DNA from: Variovorax sp. PAMC 28711
GTDB taxonomy: Bacteria > Pseudomonadota > Gammaproteobacteria > Burkholderiales > Burkholderiaceae_C
Length of the DNA: 64,000 nt
Reading direction: 5' to 3'
Assembly (NCBI RefSeq): GCF_001577265.1
Contig: NZ_CP014517.1
Coordinates: forward strand, 3,694,501-3,758,500
In this document: piece after piece, positions 1 to 9,097 of the stretch
How the letters are laid out: the number at the start of each line of letters is the position of its first letter
Numbering within the stretch: the stretch's first letter is position 1
Position numbers and translations under genes: made by a program
Notes under the pieces: generated by a model
What the model was told of the DNA's origin: nothing
Databases searched by the model: none
Seen by the model: the letters and a program-made list of their open reading frames with translations, nothing else

Positions 1-1991
1 TCTGGAACAACGTGTTCATGCAGTTCGACATGCAGCCCGACGGCTCGGTCAAGAAGCTGCCGGCGCCCTGCGTCGACACCGGCATGGGCCTGGAGCGCCT
101 CGCGGCCATCCTGCAGCACGTGCACAGCAACTACGAGATCGACCTGTTCGACAAGCTCGTCAAGGCGGCCTCGCGCGAAACCGGCGAGAAGGACCTGGCC
201 AACAAGAGCCTGCGCGTGATCGCCGACCACATCCGCGCCACCGCGTTCCTCGTGGCCGACGGCGTGATCCCGTCCAACGAAGGCCGCGGCTACGTGCAGC
301 GCCGCATCATTCGCCGCGCGATTCGCCATGGCTACAAGCTCGGCCAGAAGAAGCCGTTCTTCCACAAGCTGGTGCCCGACCTCGTGGCGACCATGGGCGA
401 CGCCTACCCGAAGCTCGTGGCCGACCAGAAGCACATCACCGACACGCTGAAGGCGGAGGAAGAGCGCTTCTTCGAGACGCTGGCCAACGGCATGGAGATC
501 CTCGATGCAGCGCTGGCCGGTGGCGCCAAGGTGCTGCCCGGCGAAGTCGCCTTCAAGCTGCACGACACCTTCGGCTTTCCGCTCGACCTGTCGGCCGACG
601 TCTGCCGTGAGCGCGACGTTGAAGTCGACGAAGCCGGCTTCAACGCCGCGATGGAAAAGCAAAAGGCCGCCGGCCGCGCGGCCGGCAAGTTCAAGATGGA
701 CCGCAACGTCGAGTACGCCGGCGCGGGCAACACCTTCACCGGCTACGAACACCTCGAATCGACGGCGACCGTGCAGGCGCTGTACTTCGAAGGCGCCTCT
801 GTGCAGGAACTCACCGAGGGCCAACCCGGCATCGTGGTGCTCGACACCACGCCCTTCTATTCGGAGAGCGGCGGCCAGATCGGCGACCAGGGCGTGCTGA
901 GCGCCGAAGGCGTCCAGTTCGGTGTGGACGACACGCAGAAGATCAAGGCCGACGTGTTCGGTCACCACGGCACGCAGACGCAGGGAACGCTCAAGGTCGG
1001 CGATGGGGTCAAGGCAGCGGTCGACGGCGAGCGCCGCGCCGCGACGATGCGCAACCACAGCGTCACCCACCTCATGCACAAGGCGCTGCGCGAAGTGCTC
1101 GGCACGCACGTGCAGCAAAAGGGCTCGCTGGTCGATGCCGACAAGACGCGCTTCGACTTCGCGCACAACGCGGCGGTCACGCAGGCGCAGATCCTCGAAA
1201 TCGAGAAGCGGGTGAATGCCGAGATCCTGGCGAACGTGGCGACGCAAGCGCGCACCATGGACATCGAATCGGCCCAGAAGACCGGCGCGATGATGCTGTT
1301 CGGCGAGAAGTACGGCGAGAGCGTGCGCGTGCTGGACATCGGTTCCAGCCGCGAGCTGTGCGGCGGCACCCACGTCACCCGCACCGGCGACATCGGCCTG
1401 TTCAAGGTGACGAGCGAAGGCGGCGTGGCCGCCGGCGTGCGCCGCATCGAGGCGATCACCGGTGCCCACGCGCTGGCCTATCTGCAAGACCTCGAGTCGA
1501 CCGTCCATTCGGTGGCCCAGGCGCTCAAGACCCCGCCGAGCGAACTGCAACCGCGCCTCGCGCAGATGCTCGACCAGTTGAAGGCCCTCGATCGCGAAGT
1601 GACGACGCTCAAGGGCAAGCTGGCGTCGTCGAAGGGCGACGAGCTGGTGACGCAGGCCATCGACGTGAATGGCATCCAGCTGCTGGTCGCCAAGCTCGAC
1701 GGCGCCGACACCAAGACGCTGCGCGACACCATGGACAAGCTCAAGGACAAACTCAAGAGCGCGGTGATCGTGCTGGCCGCCGCCGATGGCGCCAAAGTGC
1801 AAATCGCGGTCGGCGTCACGAGCGACACCACGGGCAAAGTCAAGGCCGGCGAGCTGGTCAACTTCGTCGCGCAGCAGGTCGGCGGCAAGGGCGGCGGCAA
1901 GCCCGACATGGCGATGGCCGGCGGCACCGATGCCGCGGCACTGCCGGCCGCGCTGGCGTCCGTGCACGGATGGGTCGCCGAGCGCGCCTAA
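1..1991 (+). CDS. alaS: Alanine--tRNA ligase, 5'-truncated by window edge
   Basis: Charges tRNA-Ala with alanine in the cytosol. The reading frame is already open at base 3 (WNNVFMQF, the end of the class II catalytic core), so the start lies upstream and about 660 of the usual ~870-880 residues are visible. Visible parts in order: the end of the aminoacylation domain ([13 protein letters not shown]), the tRNA-recognition helices, the editing domain with its zinc/hydrolysis motif [11 protein letters not shown], the second editing motif ELCGGTHV, and a C-terminal DHHA1-type domain ending in a glycine-rich [13 protein letters not shown] segment. The gene stops normally at TAA. The next gene starts only 9 bases later but differs in composition, so the closeness may not reflect an original operon. 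Confidence 0.97.
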   Translation, partial: WNNVFMQFDMQPDGSVKKLPAPCVDTGMGLERLAAILQHVHSNYEIDLFDKLVKAASRETGEKDLANKSLRVIADHIRATAFLVADGVIPSNEGRGYVQRRIIRRAIRHGYKLGQKKPFFHKLVPDLVATMGDAYPKLVADQKHITDTLKAEEERFFETLANGMEILDAALAGGAKVLPGEVAFKLHDTFGFPLDLSADVCRERDVEVDEAGFNAAMEKQKAAGRAAGKFKMDRNVEYAGAGNTFTGYEHLESTATVQALYFEGASVQELTEGQPGIVVLDTTPFYSESGGQIGDQGVLSAEGVQFGVDDTQKIKADVFGHHGTQTQGTLKVGDGVKAAVDGERRAATMRNHSVTHLMHKALREVLGTHVQQKGSLVDADKTRFDFAHNAAVTQAQILEIEKRVNAEILANVATQARTMDIESAQKTGAMMLFGEKYGESVRVLDIGSSRELCGGTHVTRTGDIGLFKVTSEGGVAAGVRRIEAITGAHALAYLQDLESTVHSVAQALKTPPSELQPRLAQMLDQLKALDREVTTLKGKLASSKGDELVTQAIDVNGIQLLVAKLDGADTKTLRDTMDKLKDKLKSAVIVLAAADGAKVQIAVGVTSDTTGKVKAGELVNFVAQQVGGKGGGKPDMAMAGGTDAAALPAALASVHGWVAERA

Positions 1992-2000
1992 GGAATTGCA

Positions 2001-3104
2001 GTGGCGCAGATCAAGACCATTACCGTTAAGGGTTTTAAGTCGATTCGATCACTTGAAACTTTCGAGTTGCGTGCGCTGAATGTGCTGATTGGACCGAACG
2101 GCGCGGGCAAGAGTAATTTCATCGGCGCTTTACGTTTTCTGTCGGAAGTTGCCGGCGACAACTTCCCGGGCTACGTTCAGAAACAAGGCAAGCCTGGCGC
2201 CTTGCTGTACGGCGGGCGCAAGCAAACCCAGACGATGGAGTTTGAGGTTTTCGGGCAACCGAACGGGGATTTTTCTAACGGCTACTTGATCACGTTGGAG
2301 GCCACGAACGACAACCGGTTCATCTTTACGAGGGAAGAGACTTGGGTAGACGGCCCGCTAACTCCCAAGGGTGGGCGGGTCTACTCGCTGGGCCGAAATC
2401 ACGAGGAGGCTTTGGTTCGAAGTGATGCGACTCAAGTGGGCCGCTACGTCCGTTCGATGATGCAAAGTTGGCGTCAGTATCACTTTCATGACACTAGTGA
2501 TCTGGCTGCCGTGAAGCAAGCGCATAGTGCCAAAGACACCTTGCGACTGAAGACCGACGCAGGAAACTTGGCGGCGTATCTGGGCCGCTTGCGCCGGCAG
2601 CATTTGGAGCACTACAAACAGATTGTCGAAACAGTCCGATTGGTCGCGCCATTTTTTGGTGATTTTGTTCAGCGAGACGAGGCAGAAGACACCGTCGAGT
2701 TAGAGTGGACGCAAAAGGTGGATCCGGACACACCTTATGGTGCCGCCGCTCTTTCTGACGGAACGCTTCGATTCATTTGTCTGGCCACGTTGTTGCTGCA
2801 ACCTTGGTGGCTGTTGCCCGACACAGTCTTGATCGACGAACCTGAGTTGGGGTTGCATCCCTATGCCATCGGGGTGTTGGCCGACCTCCTCAAGCAGGTC
2901 TCCGAGAAGCGGCAGCTTATTGTTTCCACTCAGTCGGTTGAACTGCTCAATGCGCTCTCACCGGAAGACGTCGTGGTGGTTGATCGCGAGGGAGATGAGT
3001 CCAGGTTTCAACGACTCGATAGCACCGAACTGGCTGGATGGCTCGAAAGCTATACGCCGCTTGGCGAGCTTTGGCTTCGCAATGTTCTGGGCGGGAGGCC
3101 TTGA
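2001..3104 (+). CDS. AAA family ATPase (RecF/OLD-like), candidate defence ATPase
   Basis: A 367-residue ABC/SMC-type ATPase. Walker A is GPNGAGKS near residue 33; a signature-like LSDGTLRF lies near residue 255; Walker B is TVLIDEPELGLHP; a switch segment IVSTQSVELL follows. This layout is that of the AAA_15/AAA_21 group that includes OLD, Gabija GajA and RloA-type ATPases. It starts at GTG 9 bases after alaS. Its stop is two bases before the ATG of the DUF4276 gene, so the two are almost certainly co-translated. The gene is clearly AT-richer than its neighbours and uses codons such as TTT, GAT and TTG that they avoid, which suggests horizontal acquisition. Family knowledge supports an ATPase that drives a partner effector; a defence role is inference. 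Confidence 0.85.
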   Translation: MAQIKTITVKGFKSIRSLETFELRALNVLIGPNGAGKSNFIGALRFLSEVAGDNFPGYVQKQGKPGALLYGGRKQTQTMEFEVFGQPNGDFSNGYLITLEATNDNRFIFTREETWVDGPLTPKGGRVYSLGRNHEEALVRSDATQVGRYVRSMMQSWRQYHFHDTSDLAAVKQAHSAKDTLRLKTDAGNLAAYLGRLRRQHLEHYKQIVETVRLVAPFFGDFVQRDEAEDTVELEWTQKVDPDTPYGAAALSDGTLRFICLATLLLQPWWLLPDTVLIDEPELGLHPYAIGVLADLLKQVSEKRQLIVSTQSVELLNALSPEDVVVVDREGDESRFQRLDSTELAGWLESYTPLGELWLRNVLGGRP

Positions 3105-3106
3105 GC

Positions 3107-3784
3107 ATGCTTGAGGTGATCGTGTTTGCGGAGGGGCCGAGTGACGAGCAGTTTCTTAAGCGGGTCGTGGCGCCGGCATTGCATGGGCGGCAGATTTTCC
3201 TCAAGCCGCAGACCTTGCACACGTCGCGCGACAGCACGGGCGGTGCGATCAATTTCGACCGCCTGTGCCACAACGTGCGCAATACGCTCAGGCAGAGTGC
3301 CAAGACTTACCTCACTACCTTTTTCGATCTGTATGCGCTTGATTCCGAGATGCCTGGCATTGCGGCTTCGCGGAACTTGGACAATCCGTTGCTGAAGGCT
3401 GCGCGAATCGAGGCGGAACTTCATGCGGCGTTACGACAGAAGCTTGACTTCCGTGCCGACCGATTGTTTGTGTATATCCAGCCATATGAGTTGGAAGGCC
3501 TATTTTTCTCCAACACGGAACTGTTGGCGCAGAGCGTACCGGATTGGACCGTTGCGGCCGAGAGCCTGAAAGCTGTCCGTCAGAGTTTCGAGACACCGGA
3601 GCACATCAACGATGGCTACGACACCAAACCGTCGGCTCGCCTCGCGACCTTGCTGCAACCTAGGTACAGGAAGACAACGCATGCGCCGCTCATCGGGCAG
3701 AAGATGGGTCTTTCCACCATCGTTGCTCAGTGCAAACACTTTGCTTCATGGGTTGACCATCTTGGGCGGCTGACGCCGCTGTGA
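3107..3784 (+). CDS. DUF4276 family protein, putative TOPRIM-like partner of upstream ATPase
   Basis: A 225-residue protein matching the DUF4276 pattern by eye: an N-terminal strand with FAEGPSDEQFL, a central TTFFDLYALDSEMPG, then YIQPYELEGLFF, the stretch FETPEHINDGYDTKPSARL, and a C-terminal CKHFASWVDHL. The acidic EGPSDE and DLYALD positions resemble the Glu and Asp-x-Asp metal sites of TOPRIM nucleases; this is my inference, not an established activity. The ATG at 3107 is chosen because it follows the ATPase stop by two bases. Paired ATPase + TOPRIM-like genes are the architecture of OLD-class, Gabija and PARIS antiviral systems. The same lower GC as the ATPase indicates that the pair moved together. 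Confidence 0.82.
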   Translation: MLEVIVFAEGPSDEQFLKRVVAPALHGRQIFLKPQTLHTSRDSTGGAINFDRLCHNVRNTLRQSAKTYLTTFFDLYALDSEMPGIAASRNLDNPLLKAARIEAELHAALRQKLDFRADRLFVYIQPYELEGLFFSNTELLAQSVPDWTVAAESLKAVRQSFETPEHINDGYDTKPSARLATLLQPRYRKTTHAPLIGQKMGLSTIVAQCKHFASWVDHLGRLTPL

Positions 3785-3833
3785 GCGTGCCATTTGCGTA
3801 AGTCGTATCTGAAGCGACGCAACCAATTTCAGG

Positions 3834-4847
3834 ATGACCGTCGTGCCCGGTGAAATCCTCGTGATGGGGGCGGGAACGATCGGCTGCTTCATCGGCGGCA
3901 GCCTCGCGGCAGCGGGCGTGCCCGTCACCTTCGTGGGCCGGCCGCGCGTGCTGCAAGGGCTTGCGGAACACGGCCTCACGCTCACCGACCTCGATGGCGT
4001 CCATCGTCATCTGCCGGCCGCTTCGCTGGCGGCGAGCGAATCGGTCCCCGGCGACGCACGTCCCGCGCTGGTGCTGCTCTGCGTGAAGAGCGGCGCCACC
4101 GCCGAAGCCGCCGCTTCGCTCGCGGCCGTGCTGCCGGAACGCACGCTGGTGCTGTCGCTGCAGAACGGCATCTCCAACGCGACGGTGGCGGCCGGTGCCG
4201 CGCAGGCGCTCCGGTTCCTGCCGGCCATGGTTCCCTACAACGTGGCCGAAGTCGGACCCGGCGCCTTTCATCGCGGCACGCCGGGGCGCCTCGCTGCACA
4301 GGACCATCCGGCGCTGCGGGCGTGGCTTCCGGTGTTCGAGCGCGCCGGCATGCCACTCGACCTGCATGGCGACCTGCTGCCCGTGCAATGGGGCAAGCTG
4401 CTCCTCAACTTGAACAACCCGGTCAACGCACTGTCGGGGCTGCCGCTGCGCGACGAACTGATGCAGCGCGGCTACCGCCGCTGCTTCGCCGCGCTGATCG
4501 ACGAGGCGCTCGTCGCGCTCGCTGCAGCCGGCATCGCGCCGGCCCAGGTCGCGGCCCTGCCGCCGAAGAAACTGCTTGCGGTGCTGCGGCTCCCTGACTG
4601 GCTTTTCAGGATCGTCGCGGCGCGCATGCTGAAGATCGATCCCCGGGCGCGCTCGAGCATGGCGGACGACCTCGCGCTCGGCCGCCGCACCGAGATCGAT
4701 GCGCTGAGCGGCGAGGTGGTGCGGCTCGCGCGCGCCCACGGTGCCCGCGCGCCGCGCAATGCAGAGATGGTCGCGCTGCTGGAGGCCGCGACAGCGCAAC
4801 CGCAGCGCTGGTCGGCACAGCAATTGCAGAGTGTGCTGGGTCTCTAG
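3834..4847 (+). CDS. panE: 2-dehydropantoate 2-reductase family (ketopantoate reductase)
   Basis: Family members reduce ketopantoate to pantoate with NADPH in vitamin B5/CoA synthesis. The N-terminus has the Rossmann nucleotide loop MGAGTIGCFIGGSLAAAG. The conserved substrate/catalytic segment VQWGKLLLNLNNPVNALSG lies near residues 185-205 with its lysine. The C-terminal helical domain carries SSMADDLALGRRTEID, characteristic of ApbA/PanE. Length (337 residues) is typical. GC returns to the high local level here, marking the right-hand edge of the AT-richer pair. It lies 27 bases upstream of dadA on the same strand. Several PanE paralogues usually exist in these genomes, so the true substrate may be another 2-keto acid. 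Confidence 0.85.
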   Translation: MTVVPGEILVMGAGTIGCFIGGSLAAAGVPVTFVGRPRVLQGLAEHGLTLTDLDGVHRHLPAASLAASESVPGDARPALVLLCVKSGATAEAAASLAAVLPERTLVLSLQNGISNATVAAGAAQALRFLPAMVPYNVAEVGPGAFHRGTPGRLAAQDHPALRAWLPVFERAGMPLDLHGDLLPVQWGKLLLNLNNPVNALSGLPLRDELMQRGYRRCFAALIDEALVALAAAGIAPAQVAALPPKKLLAVLRLPDWLFRIVAARMLKIDPRARSSMADDLALGRRTEIDALSGEVVRLARAHGARAPRNAEMVALLEAATAQPQRWSAQQLQSVLGL

Positions 4848-4874
4848 CCGTTCGGCACAACCAACAAGGTCTGC

Positions 4875-6128
4875 ATGAAAGTCTTGATCCTCGGCAGCGG
4901 CGTCATCGGCACCTCCGTGGCGTACTACCTCGCACGCGGCGGCCATGAGGTCACGGTGCTCGACCGGCAAGCCGGCCCGGCGCTGGAAACCAGCTTCGGC
5001 AATGCCGGCGAAGTCTCTCCCGGTTATTCGGCGCCCTGGGCCGGACCGGGCGTGCCGCTCAAGGCCATCAAATGGATGCTGATGCAGCACAGCCCGCTGG
5101 TCATCAAGCCGATCCTCGATCCGGCGATGTGGCGCTGGGGCTTGTCGATGCTGCGCAACTGCACGGAGGCCCGCTACGAGATCAACAAGGCGCGCATGGT
5201 GCGGCTGGCCGAATACAGCCGCGACTGCTTGAAGACGTTGCGCGCCGACACCGGCATCCAGTACGACGAACGCGCGCTCGGCACGCTGCAGCTGTTCCGC
5301 ACCCAGCACCAGTTCGACGGCACGGCCAAGGACATCGAAGTGCTCAAGGCGTCCGGCGTTCCCTACCAGGTGCTCGACCGCGAAGGCTGCGTGCAATACG
5401 AGCCCGCGCTCGCCGGCGTCAAGGACAAGTTCGTCGGCGGCCTGCGGCTGCCCGGCGACGAGACCGGCGACTGCTTCAAGTTCACCAACGCGCTCGCCAA
5501 GCTGGCCGAAGCGGCCGGCGTCATGTTCAAGTTCGGCGTGACCATCCAGTCGATCGAACGCGACGCCAAAGGCCTCACCGGCGTGCGCACCGACGCGGGC
5601 ACCTTCACGGCCGATCGCTACGTCGTCGCCCTCGGCAGCTACTCGCCGATGTTGCTCAAGCCGCTCGGCATCGCCTTGCCGATCTACCCGGTCAAGGGCT
5701 TCTCCATCACCGTGCCGATCACCGACGCGAGCGGCGCACCCGAATCGACGGTGATGGACGAGACCTTCAAGGTCGCGGTCACGCGCCTGGGCGACCGCAT
5801 CCGCGTCGGCGGCACCGCGCAGCTGTCGGGCTTCGACCTCGCACTCGACCAAGGCCGCCGCGACACGCTCGAGCACGTGGTCACCGACCTGTTCCCGCGC
5901 GGCGGCAACGTGGCCGACGCAAGCTTCTGGACCGGCCTTCGCCCCATGACGCCCGACGGCACGCCGGTGATCGGCGCCACGCCGATTGGCAATCTGATGC
6001 TCTCCACCGGCCACGGCACGCTGGGCTGGACGATGGCTGCGGGCACCGGCCGCGTGATGGCCGACCTGATCGATGGCCGCGCGCCGGAGATCGACATGGA
6101 AGGGCTGACGGTCGCGCGCTACGCCTGA
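4875..6128 (+). CDS. dadA: D-amino acid dehydrogenase
   Basis: FAD-dependent, membrane-associated oxidation of D-amino acids (classically D-alanine) to keto acids, with electrons passed to the respiratory chain. The N-terminal dinucleotide-binding loop is [18 protein letters not shown], followed by the DadA-type [20 protein letters not shown]. The C-terminal substrate/FAD region has [18 protein letters not shown] and [17 protein letters not shown]. At 417 residues it has the normal family length. No alanine racemase (dadX) or Lrp-type regulator is adjacent. It converges with the minus-strand gene ending at 6144. Confidence 0.92.
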   Translation: MKVLILGSGVIGTSVAYYLARGGHEVTVLDRQAGPALETSFGNAGEVSPGYSAPWAGPGVPLKAIKWMLMQHSPLVIKPILDPAMWRWGLSMLRNCTEARYEINKARMVRLAEYSRDCLKTLRADTGIQYDERALGTLQLFRTQHQFDGTAKDIEVLKASGVPYQVLDREGCVQYEPALAGVKDKFVGGLRLPGDETGDCFKFTNALAKLAEAAGVMFKFGVTIQSIERDAKGLTGVRTDAGTFTADRYVVALGSYSPMLLKPLGIALPIYPVKGFSITVPITDASGAPESTVMDETFKVAVTRLGDRIRVGGTAQLSGFDLALDQGRRDTLEHVVTDLFPRGGNVADASFWTGLRPMTPDGTPVIGATPIGNLMLSTGHGTLGWTMAAGTGRVMADLIDGRAPEIDMEGLTVARYA

Positions 6129-6143
6129 CCGCCTGGTCGACCT

Positions 6144-6845
6144 TCAGGGCGCGACGCCCGCGCCCTCGATGCGATGCCGCTTCAGCGCGTCGGAGACGAA
6201 GCCGCTTCGTTTCATCTCTTCGACGAAATCACCGAGCAGCTTTTGCGCCTCCGCACCCCGGCTGGCAGGCGTGCCCATCGCTTGCTGGATCACCATGAAA
6301 CGACCGGGCAACAGGCGCACGCCGGGTGCCCTGCGCGCTTCGGCTTCGAGCAATTGCTTGATGCCCGCTGCGACTTCGACGTCACCGGTGCGCAGCGCGC
6401 TCATCACCGCCGGCGCACCCTGCACCCGCACGATCTCCGCGGCCCGGGCCTCGCGCGTGAGGAACAGGTCGTAGGCGCTGCCGGCACCGACGGCAATGCG
6501 CGTGCCGGTCCGATCGACGTCGGCGTTGTCCTGAAGTGCAGACGCATCCGGCACGAGGTAGCTGCCTTCGATCAACACGTACGGCGCGGTGAAGCGCAGG
6601 CCTTCGCTGCGGGCCGGGTCGATGGCGAAGAAGCCGATGTCGGCTTGCTCTGCGCGCACCGCGTCGACCGATGCTGCGGCCTTCTCGAACACCACCAGTT
6701 CGAGGCCGATGCCCAGGCGCGCTGCGAAAGCTTCCGCCAGGTCGACCGAAACGCCGACCGGCGCACCGTGCTCGTCGCGCGTCGCGAGGATCGGGTTGCC
6801 CAGGTTGATGGCCGCGCGCAGTGTGCCGGTGGGCGCGAAATTCAT
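6144..6845 (-). CDS. Transporter substrate-binding domain protein (SBP family 3), no signal peptide
   Basis: A 233-residue amino-acid-type solute-binding fold: LRAAINLGNPILATRD at the N-terminus, then VDLAEAFAARLG, ADIGFFAIDPARSEGLRFT, and a C-terminal FVEEMKRSGFVSDAL helix. It begins with MNFAPTGTLRAA and lacks any hydrophobic leader, so as annotated it would stay in the cytoplasm; a periplasmic role would need a start I cannot see. Its ATG shares one base with the stop of the upstream aldolase gene (TGATG), implying translational coupling. Third gene of the HD-aldolase-SBP operon. It may be a cytoplasmic ligand sensor or enzyme-like derivative rather than a transporter part; no permease or ATPase is nearby. 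Confidence 0.8.
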   Translation of the reverse strand: MNFAPTGTLRAAINLGNPILATRDEHGAPVGVSVDLAEAFAARLGIGLELVVFEKAAASVDAVRAEQADIGFFAIDPARSEGLRFTAPYVLIEGSYLVPDASALQDNADVDRTGTRIAVGAGSAYDLFLTREARAAEIVRVQGAPAVMSALRTGDVEVAAGIKQLLEAEARRAPGVRLLPGRFMVIQQAMGTPASRGAEAQKLLGDFVEEMKRSGFVSDALKRHRIEGAGVAP

Positions 6846-7612
6846 CAGTTCTTGTAGCTCTCGTCGATGCGGTCGAGCTTGCGAATCAGCGAAGGCCAGA
6901 CGAAGCTGCCGCCGAGGCCACCGGTCTGCACCTTCATCGACAGGCCCACGCCTTCGACGATCTTCGGGTTGACCTGCGTCAGTTCGCCGCCGCCCGACTG
7001 CGCGGCGATCTGGATCTGGCAGGTGTTCTCGAAGGTGTACATCGAGAGGAACGCATCGGCCACCGTCTTGCCGCAAGTGAGGAGGCCGTGGTTGCGCAGC
7101 ATGAGGAAGTTGGCCTCGCCCATGTCGGCCTGCAGCCGCGACTTCTCGTCGTCGCGAATCGCCACGCCTTCGTAGTCGTGGTACGCGAGCGAGCCCAGCA
7201 CGAAGGTCGATTGCTGGCTGATCGGCAGCACGCCGTTCTTCTGTGCGCTCACGGCGATGCCGGCGCGCGTGTGCGTGTGCAGCACGCACTGCACGTCGTG
7301 CCGCACCGCGTGGATCGCGCTGTGGATCACGAAGCCGGCCGGGTTCACGGGGTAGGGCGAGTCGATCACCTTGTTGCACTGCTGGTCGACCTTGACCAGG
7401 CTGGACGCCGTGATCTCATCGAACATCAGGCCGTAGGGATTGATGAGGAAATGGTGCTCCGGCCCGGCGACACGCGCGCTGATGTGCGTGAAGACGAGAT
7501 CGCTCCAGCCGTACAGCGCCACGAGGCGGTAGCAGGCTGCGAGGTCGACGCGCAGTTGCCATTCTTCGGCGGAGACAAGCTGCTGGATTTCGGATTGGGT
7601 GGTGGCGTTCAT
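6845..7612 (-). CDS. Class II aldolase/adducin family protein
   Basis: A 255-residue member of the family that includes L-fuculose-phosphate aldolase and L-ribulose-5-phosphate epimerase; members cleave or epimerise hydroxy-acids or sugar phosphates with a divalent metal. Visible features: GWSDLVFTHISARV, HHFLINPYGLMFDEITASSLVKVD, the metal-ligand pair in CVLHTHTRAGIAVS, and the late histidine in LMLRNHGLLTCGKT. These are the expected zinc-binding histidines. It is the middle gene of a three-gene operon with an HD-domain protein upstream (11-base gap) and an SBP-like protein downstream. Substrate cannot be told from sequence. Confidence 0.88.
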   Translation of the reverse strand: MNATTQSEIQQLVSAEEWQLRVDLAACYRLVALYGWSDLVFTHISARVAGPEHHFLINPYGLMFDEITASSLVKVDQQCNKVIDSPYPVNPAGFVIHSAIHAVRHDVQCVLHTHTRAGIAVSAQKNGVLPISQQSTFVLGSLAYHDYEGVAIRDDEKSRLQADMGEANFLMLRNHGLLTCGKTVADAFLSMYTFENTCQIQIAAQSGGGELTQVNPKIVEGVGLSMKVQTGGLGGSFVWPSLIRKLDRIDESYKN

Positions 7613-7623
7613 GGCGGCGTCCT

Positions 7624-8229
7624 TCAAACGGTTTCGGGAATGGCGGCAGATGCGGGTTGCAGCGCGGCCTTGTAGATGCTCTGCTTCGGCTGGCCCATCA
7701 CGCGCTTGAGCATGGGCATGAATTCCTCGATGGGCAGCGTTTCGGCCTTCGGGTCGAACGCCGGGTTGTCGTAGAGCTCGCAGAACTCGGCCGTGTGGTC
7801 GAAGTTCGGGTGGCTGCGAAAGTTCTCGCGCATGTCGCGGTCCAGGCCGATGTGGTGAAAGAAATAGTGGCCCTGGAAGATGCCGTGGTTCTGCACCATC
7901 CAGTGGTTCTGTTCGCCGACGAACGGCTTCAGGATGGCGGCCGCGATGTCCGGATGGTTGAAGGAACCGAGCGTGTCGCCGATGTCGTGCAGCAGCGCGC
8001 ACACCACGTATTCCTCGTCGCGGCCCGCGCGCAGCGCGCGGGTGGCGGTCTGCAGAGAATGGGTGTAGCGGTCGACCGGAAAGCCGCCGTAGTCGCCCTG
8101 CAGGATTTGCAGGTGCTTGACGACGCGCTCGGGCAGTCCGCCTGCGAACTGCATGAATTCGCCGCCGATCACCTGCCAGTCCTCGCGGGTGCTGTCCTGC
8201 ATGCGGACGAAATTCGCTCGTGCACTCAT
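7624..8229 (-). CDS. HD-domain protein, possible metal-dependent phosphohydrolase or oxygenase
   Basis: A 201-residue single-domain HD protein. Visible metal-site candidates are His57 (RYTHSLQTATRAL), His81-Asp82 (ALLHDIGDTLG), His92 (FNHPDIAA), His115 (VQNHGIFQGH) and Asp154 or Asp160 (YDNPAFDP). This H...HD...H...H...D order is also found in HD-fold di-iron oxygenases such as myo-inositol oxygenase and PhnZ, and the FCELYDNPAFDP tail is reminiscent of the former. A plain phosphohydrolase is equally possible. It is the first gene of the operon and lies downstream of a predicted promoter with a Crp/Fnr-type palindrome. Function is not recognised. Confidence 0.8.
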   Translation of the reverse strand: MSARANFVRMQDSTREDWQVIGGEFMQFAGGLPERVVKHLQILQGDYGGFPVDRYTHSLQTATRALRAGRDEEYVVCALLHDIGDTLGSFNHPDIAAAILKPFVGEQNHWMVQNHGIFQGHYFFHHIGLDRDMRENFRSHPNFDHTAEFCELYDNPAFDPKAETLPIEEFMPMLKRVMGQPKQSIYKAALQPASAAIPETV

Positions 8230-8259
8230 CGTGTGTCTCCGTTCTTGTGGGGTGCGGCC

Positions 8260-8302
8260 ACTGTAGACCCGGGCTTGACGCGCAACTGTCAGAAATTTGA
8301 CA
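8260..8302 (-). promoter_or_regulatory. Predicted promoter of HD operon with Crp/Fnr-type operator
   Basis: A perfect 16-base palindrome TGTCA-GAAATT-TGACA (8287-8302) has the 5-6-5 geometry of Crp/Fnr sites. On the minus strand a -10-like TACAGT lies at 8265-8260, which puts the probable transcription start near 8253 and the palindrome centre (8294.5) close to -41.5, the standard class II activator position. The divergent gene at 8325 encodes a Crp/Fnr regulator, the obvious candidate to bind here and possibly to repress itself, since the site is only about 30 bases from its own start codon. The sites are seen; the regulatory reading is inferred. Confidence 0.55.
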
Positions 8303-8324
8303 ATAGACCGCTCTGGTAAACCCC

Positions 8325-9047
8325 ATGCCTCTTCCCCCTAAAGCCCGTCTTTCGCCACCGCATCGTCGCGCGATGGAAGGCAACCCGTGGTTCGCCGCCA
8401 TTCCGCGCGCGCAGCGCGAAGCGCTGCTCGCATCGGCGGATCTGGTCCACTTGCCGCGGCGCTCGATGGTGTTTCGCCAAGGCGATCCGTTGCAGGTGGC
8501 GGGCGGTGGCTTTTACGGGCTGGCGGCTGGCACGATCAAGATTTCGACACTGCGCCAAGACGGGCGCGAGGCGATCCTCGCGGTGCTGGAGCCCGGCAAC
8601 TGGTTCGGCGAGATCACGCTCATCGACGGCTCGCCACGCACGCACGACGCCACGGCGCTGAGCGCGCTCGATCTGCTGGTCGTGCCGCCCGAAGCCTTCG
8701 CGCAGCAGATGCGCGACAACGCCTTCGCCAATGCCATGTCTGCGTTGCTCGCGGCGCGCGTGCGGGGCCTCTACAGCCTGATGGAAGACGCGACGCTGCG
8801 GGGCTTGCGTGCCCGCGTGGCGCGCCGCCTGCTCACGCTGGCACGCGGCGACGCCACCCAATCCGCAGAACCGCGCCAGAGAGTCAGGCTCCCGCAAGAG
8901 GCGCTGGCCATGATGCTCGGCATCACGCGTCAGACGTTGTCGAAAGAGCTCAACGCCTTGGCGCACGAAGAGGTCGTCGGGTTGGGTTACGGCTACATCG
9001 AGCTGCGTTCGCTCGATGCCTTGCAAAGGCTGGGCAGCGCGCCGTGA
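8325..9047 (+). CDS. Crp/Fnr family transcriptional regulator
   Basis: A 240-residue regulator with an N-terminal cyclic-nucleotide-binding-type beta-roll (LPRRSMVFRQGD, LEPGNWFGEITLIDGSPRTHDATAL), a dimer helix (FANAMSALLAARVRGLYSLME) and a C-terminal winged helix (LPQEALAMMLGITRQTLSKE). No FNR-type cysteine cluster is present, so it is not an oxygen-sensing FeS protein. Whether the roll binds cAMP cannot be decided by eye. Divergent from the HD-aldolase-SBP operon, with which it shares a 95-base control region carrying a matching palindrome. Confidence 0.9.
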   Translation: MPLPPKARLSPPHRRAMEGNPWFAAIPRAQREALLASADLVHLPRRSMVFRQGDPLQVAGGGFYGLAAGTIKISTLRQDGREAILAVLEPGNWFGEITLIDGSPRTHDATALSALDLLVVPPEAFAQQMRDNAFANAMSALLAARVRGLYSLMEDATLRGLRARVARRLLTLARGDATQSAEPRQRVRLPQEALAMMLGITRQTLSKELNALAHEEVVGLGYGYIELRSLDALQRLGSAP

Positions 9048-9097
9048 TGGGCTGTTGCGTTATTAGAATGCGCAAAAAATTCGAGGAAATACGTGAC

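Noticed and set aside
3690..6014. 774-codon minus-strand frame over panE and dadA
   Set aside because: Both plus-strand genes have clear cofactor-binding motifs and normal length; the antisense product is basic and featureless.
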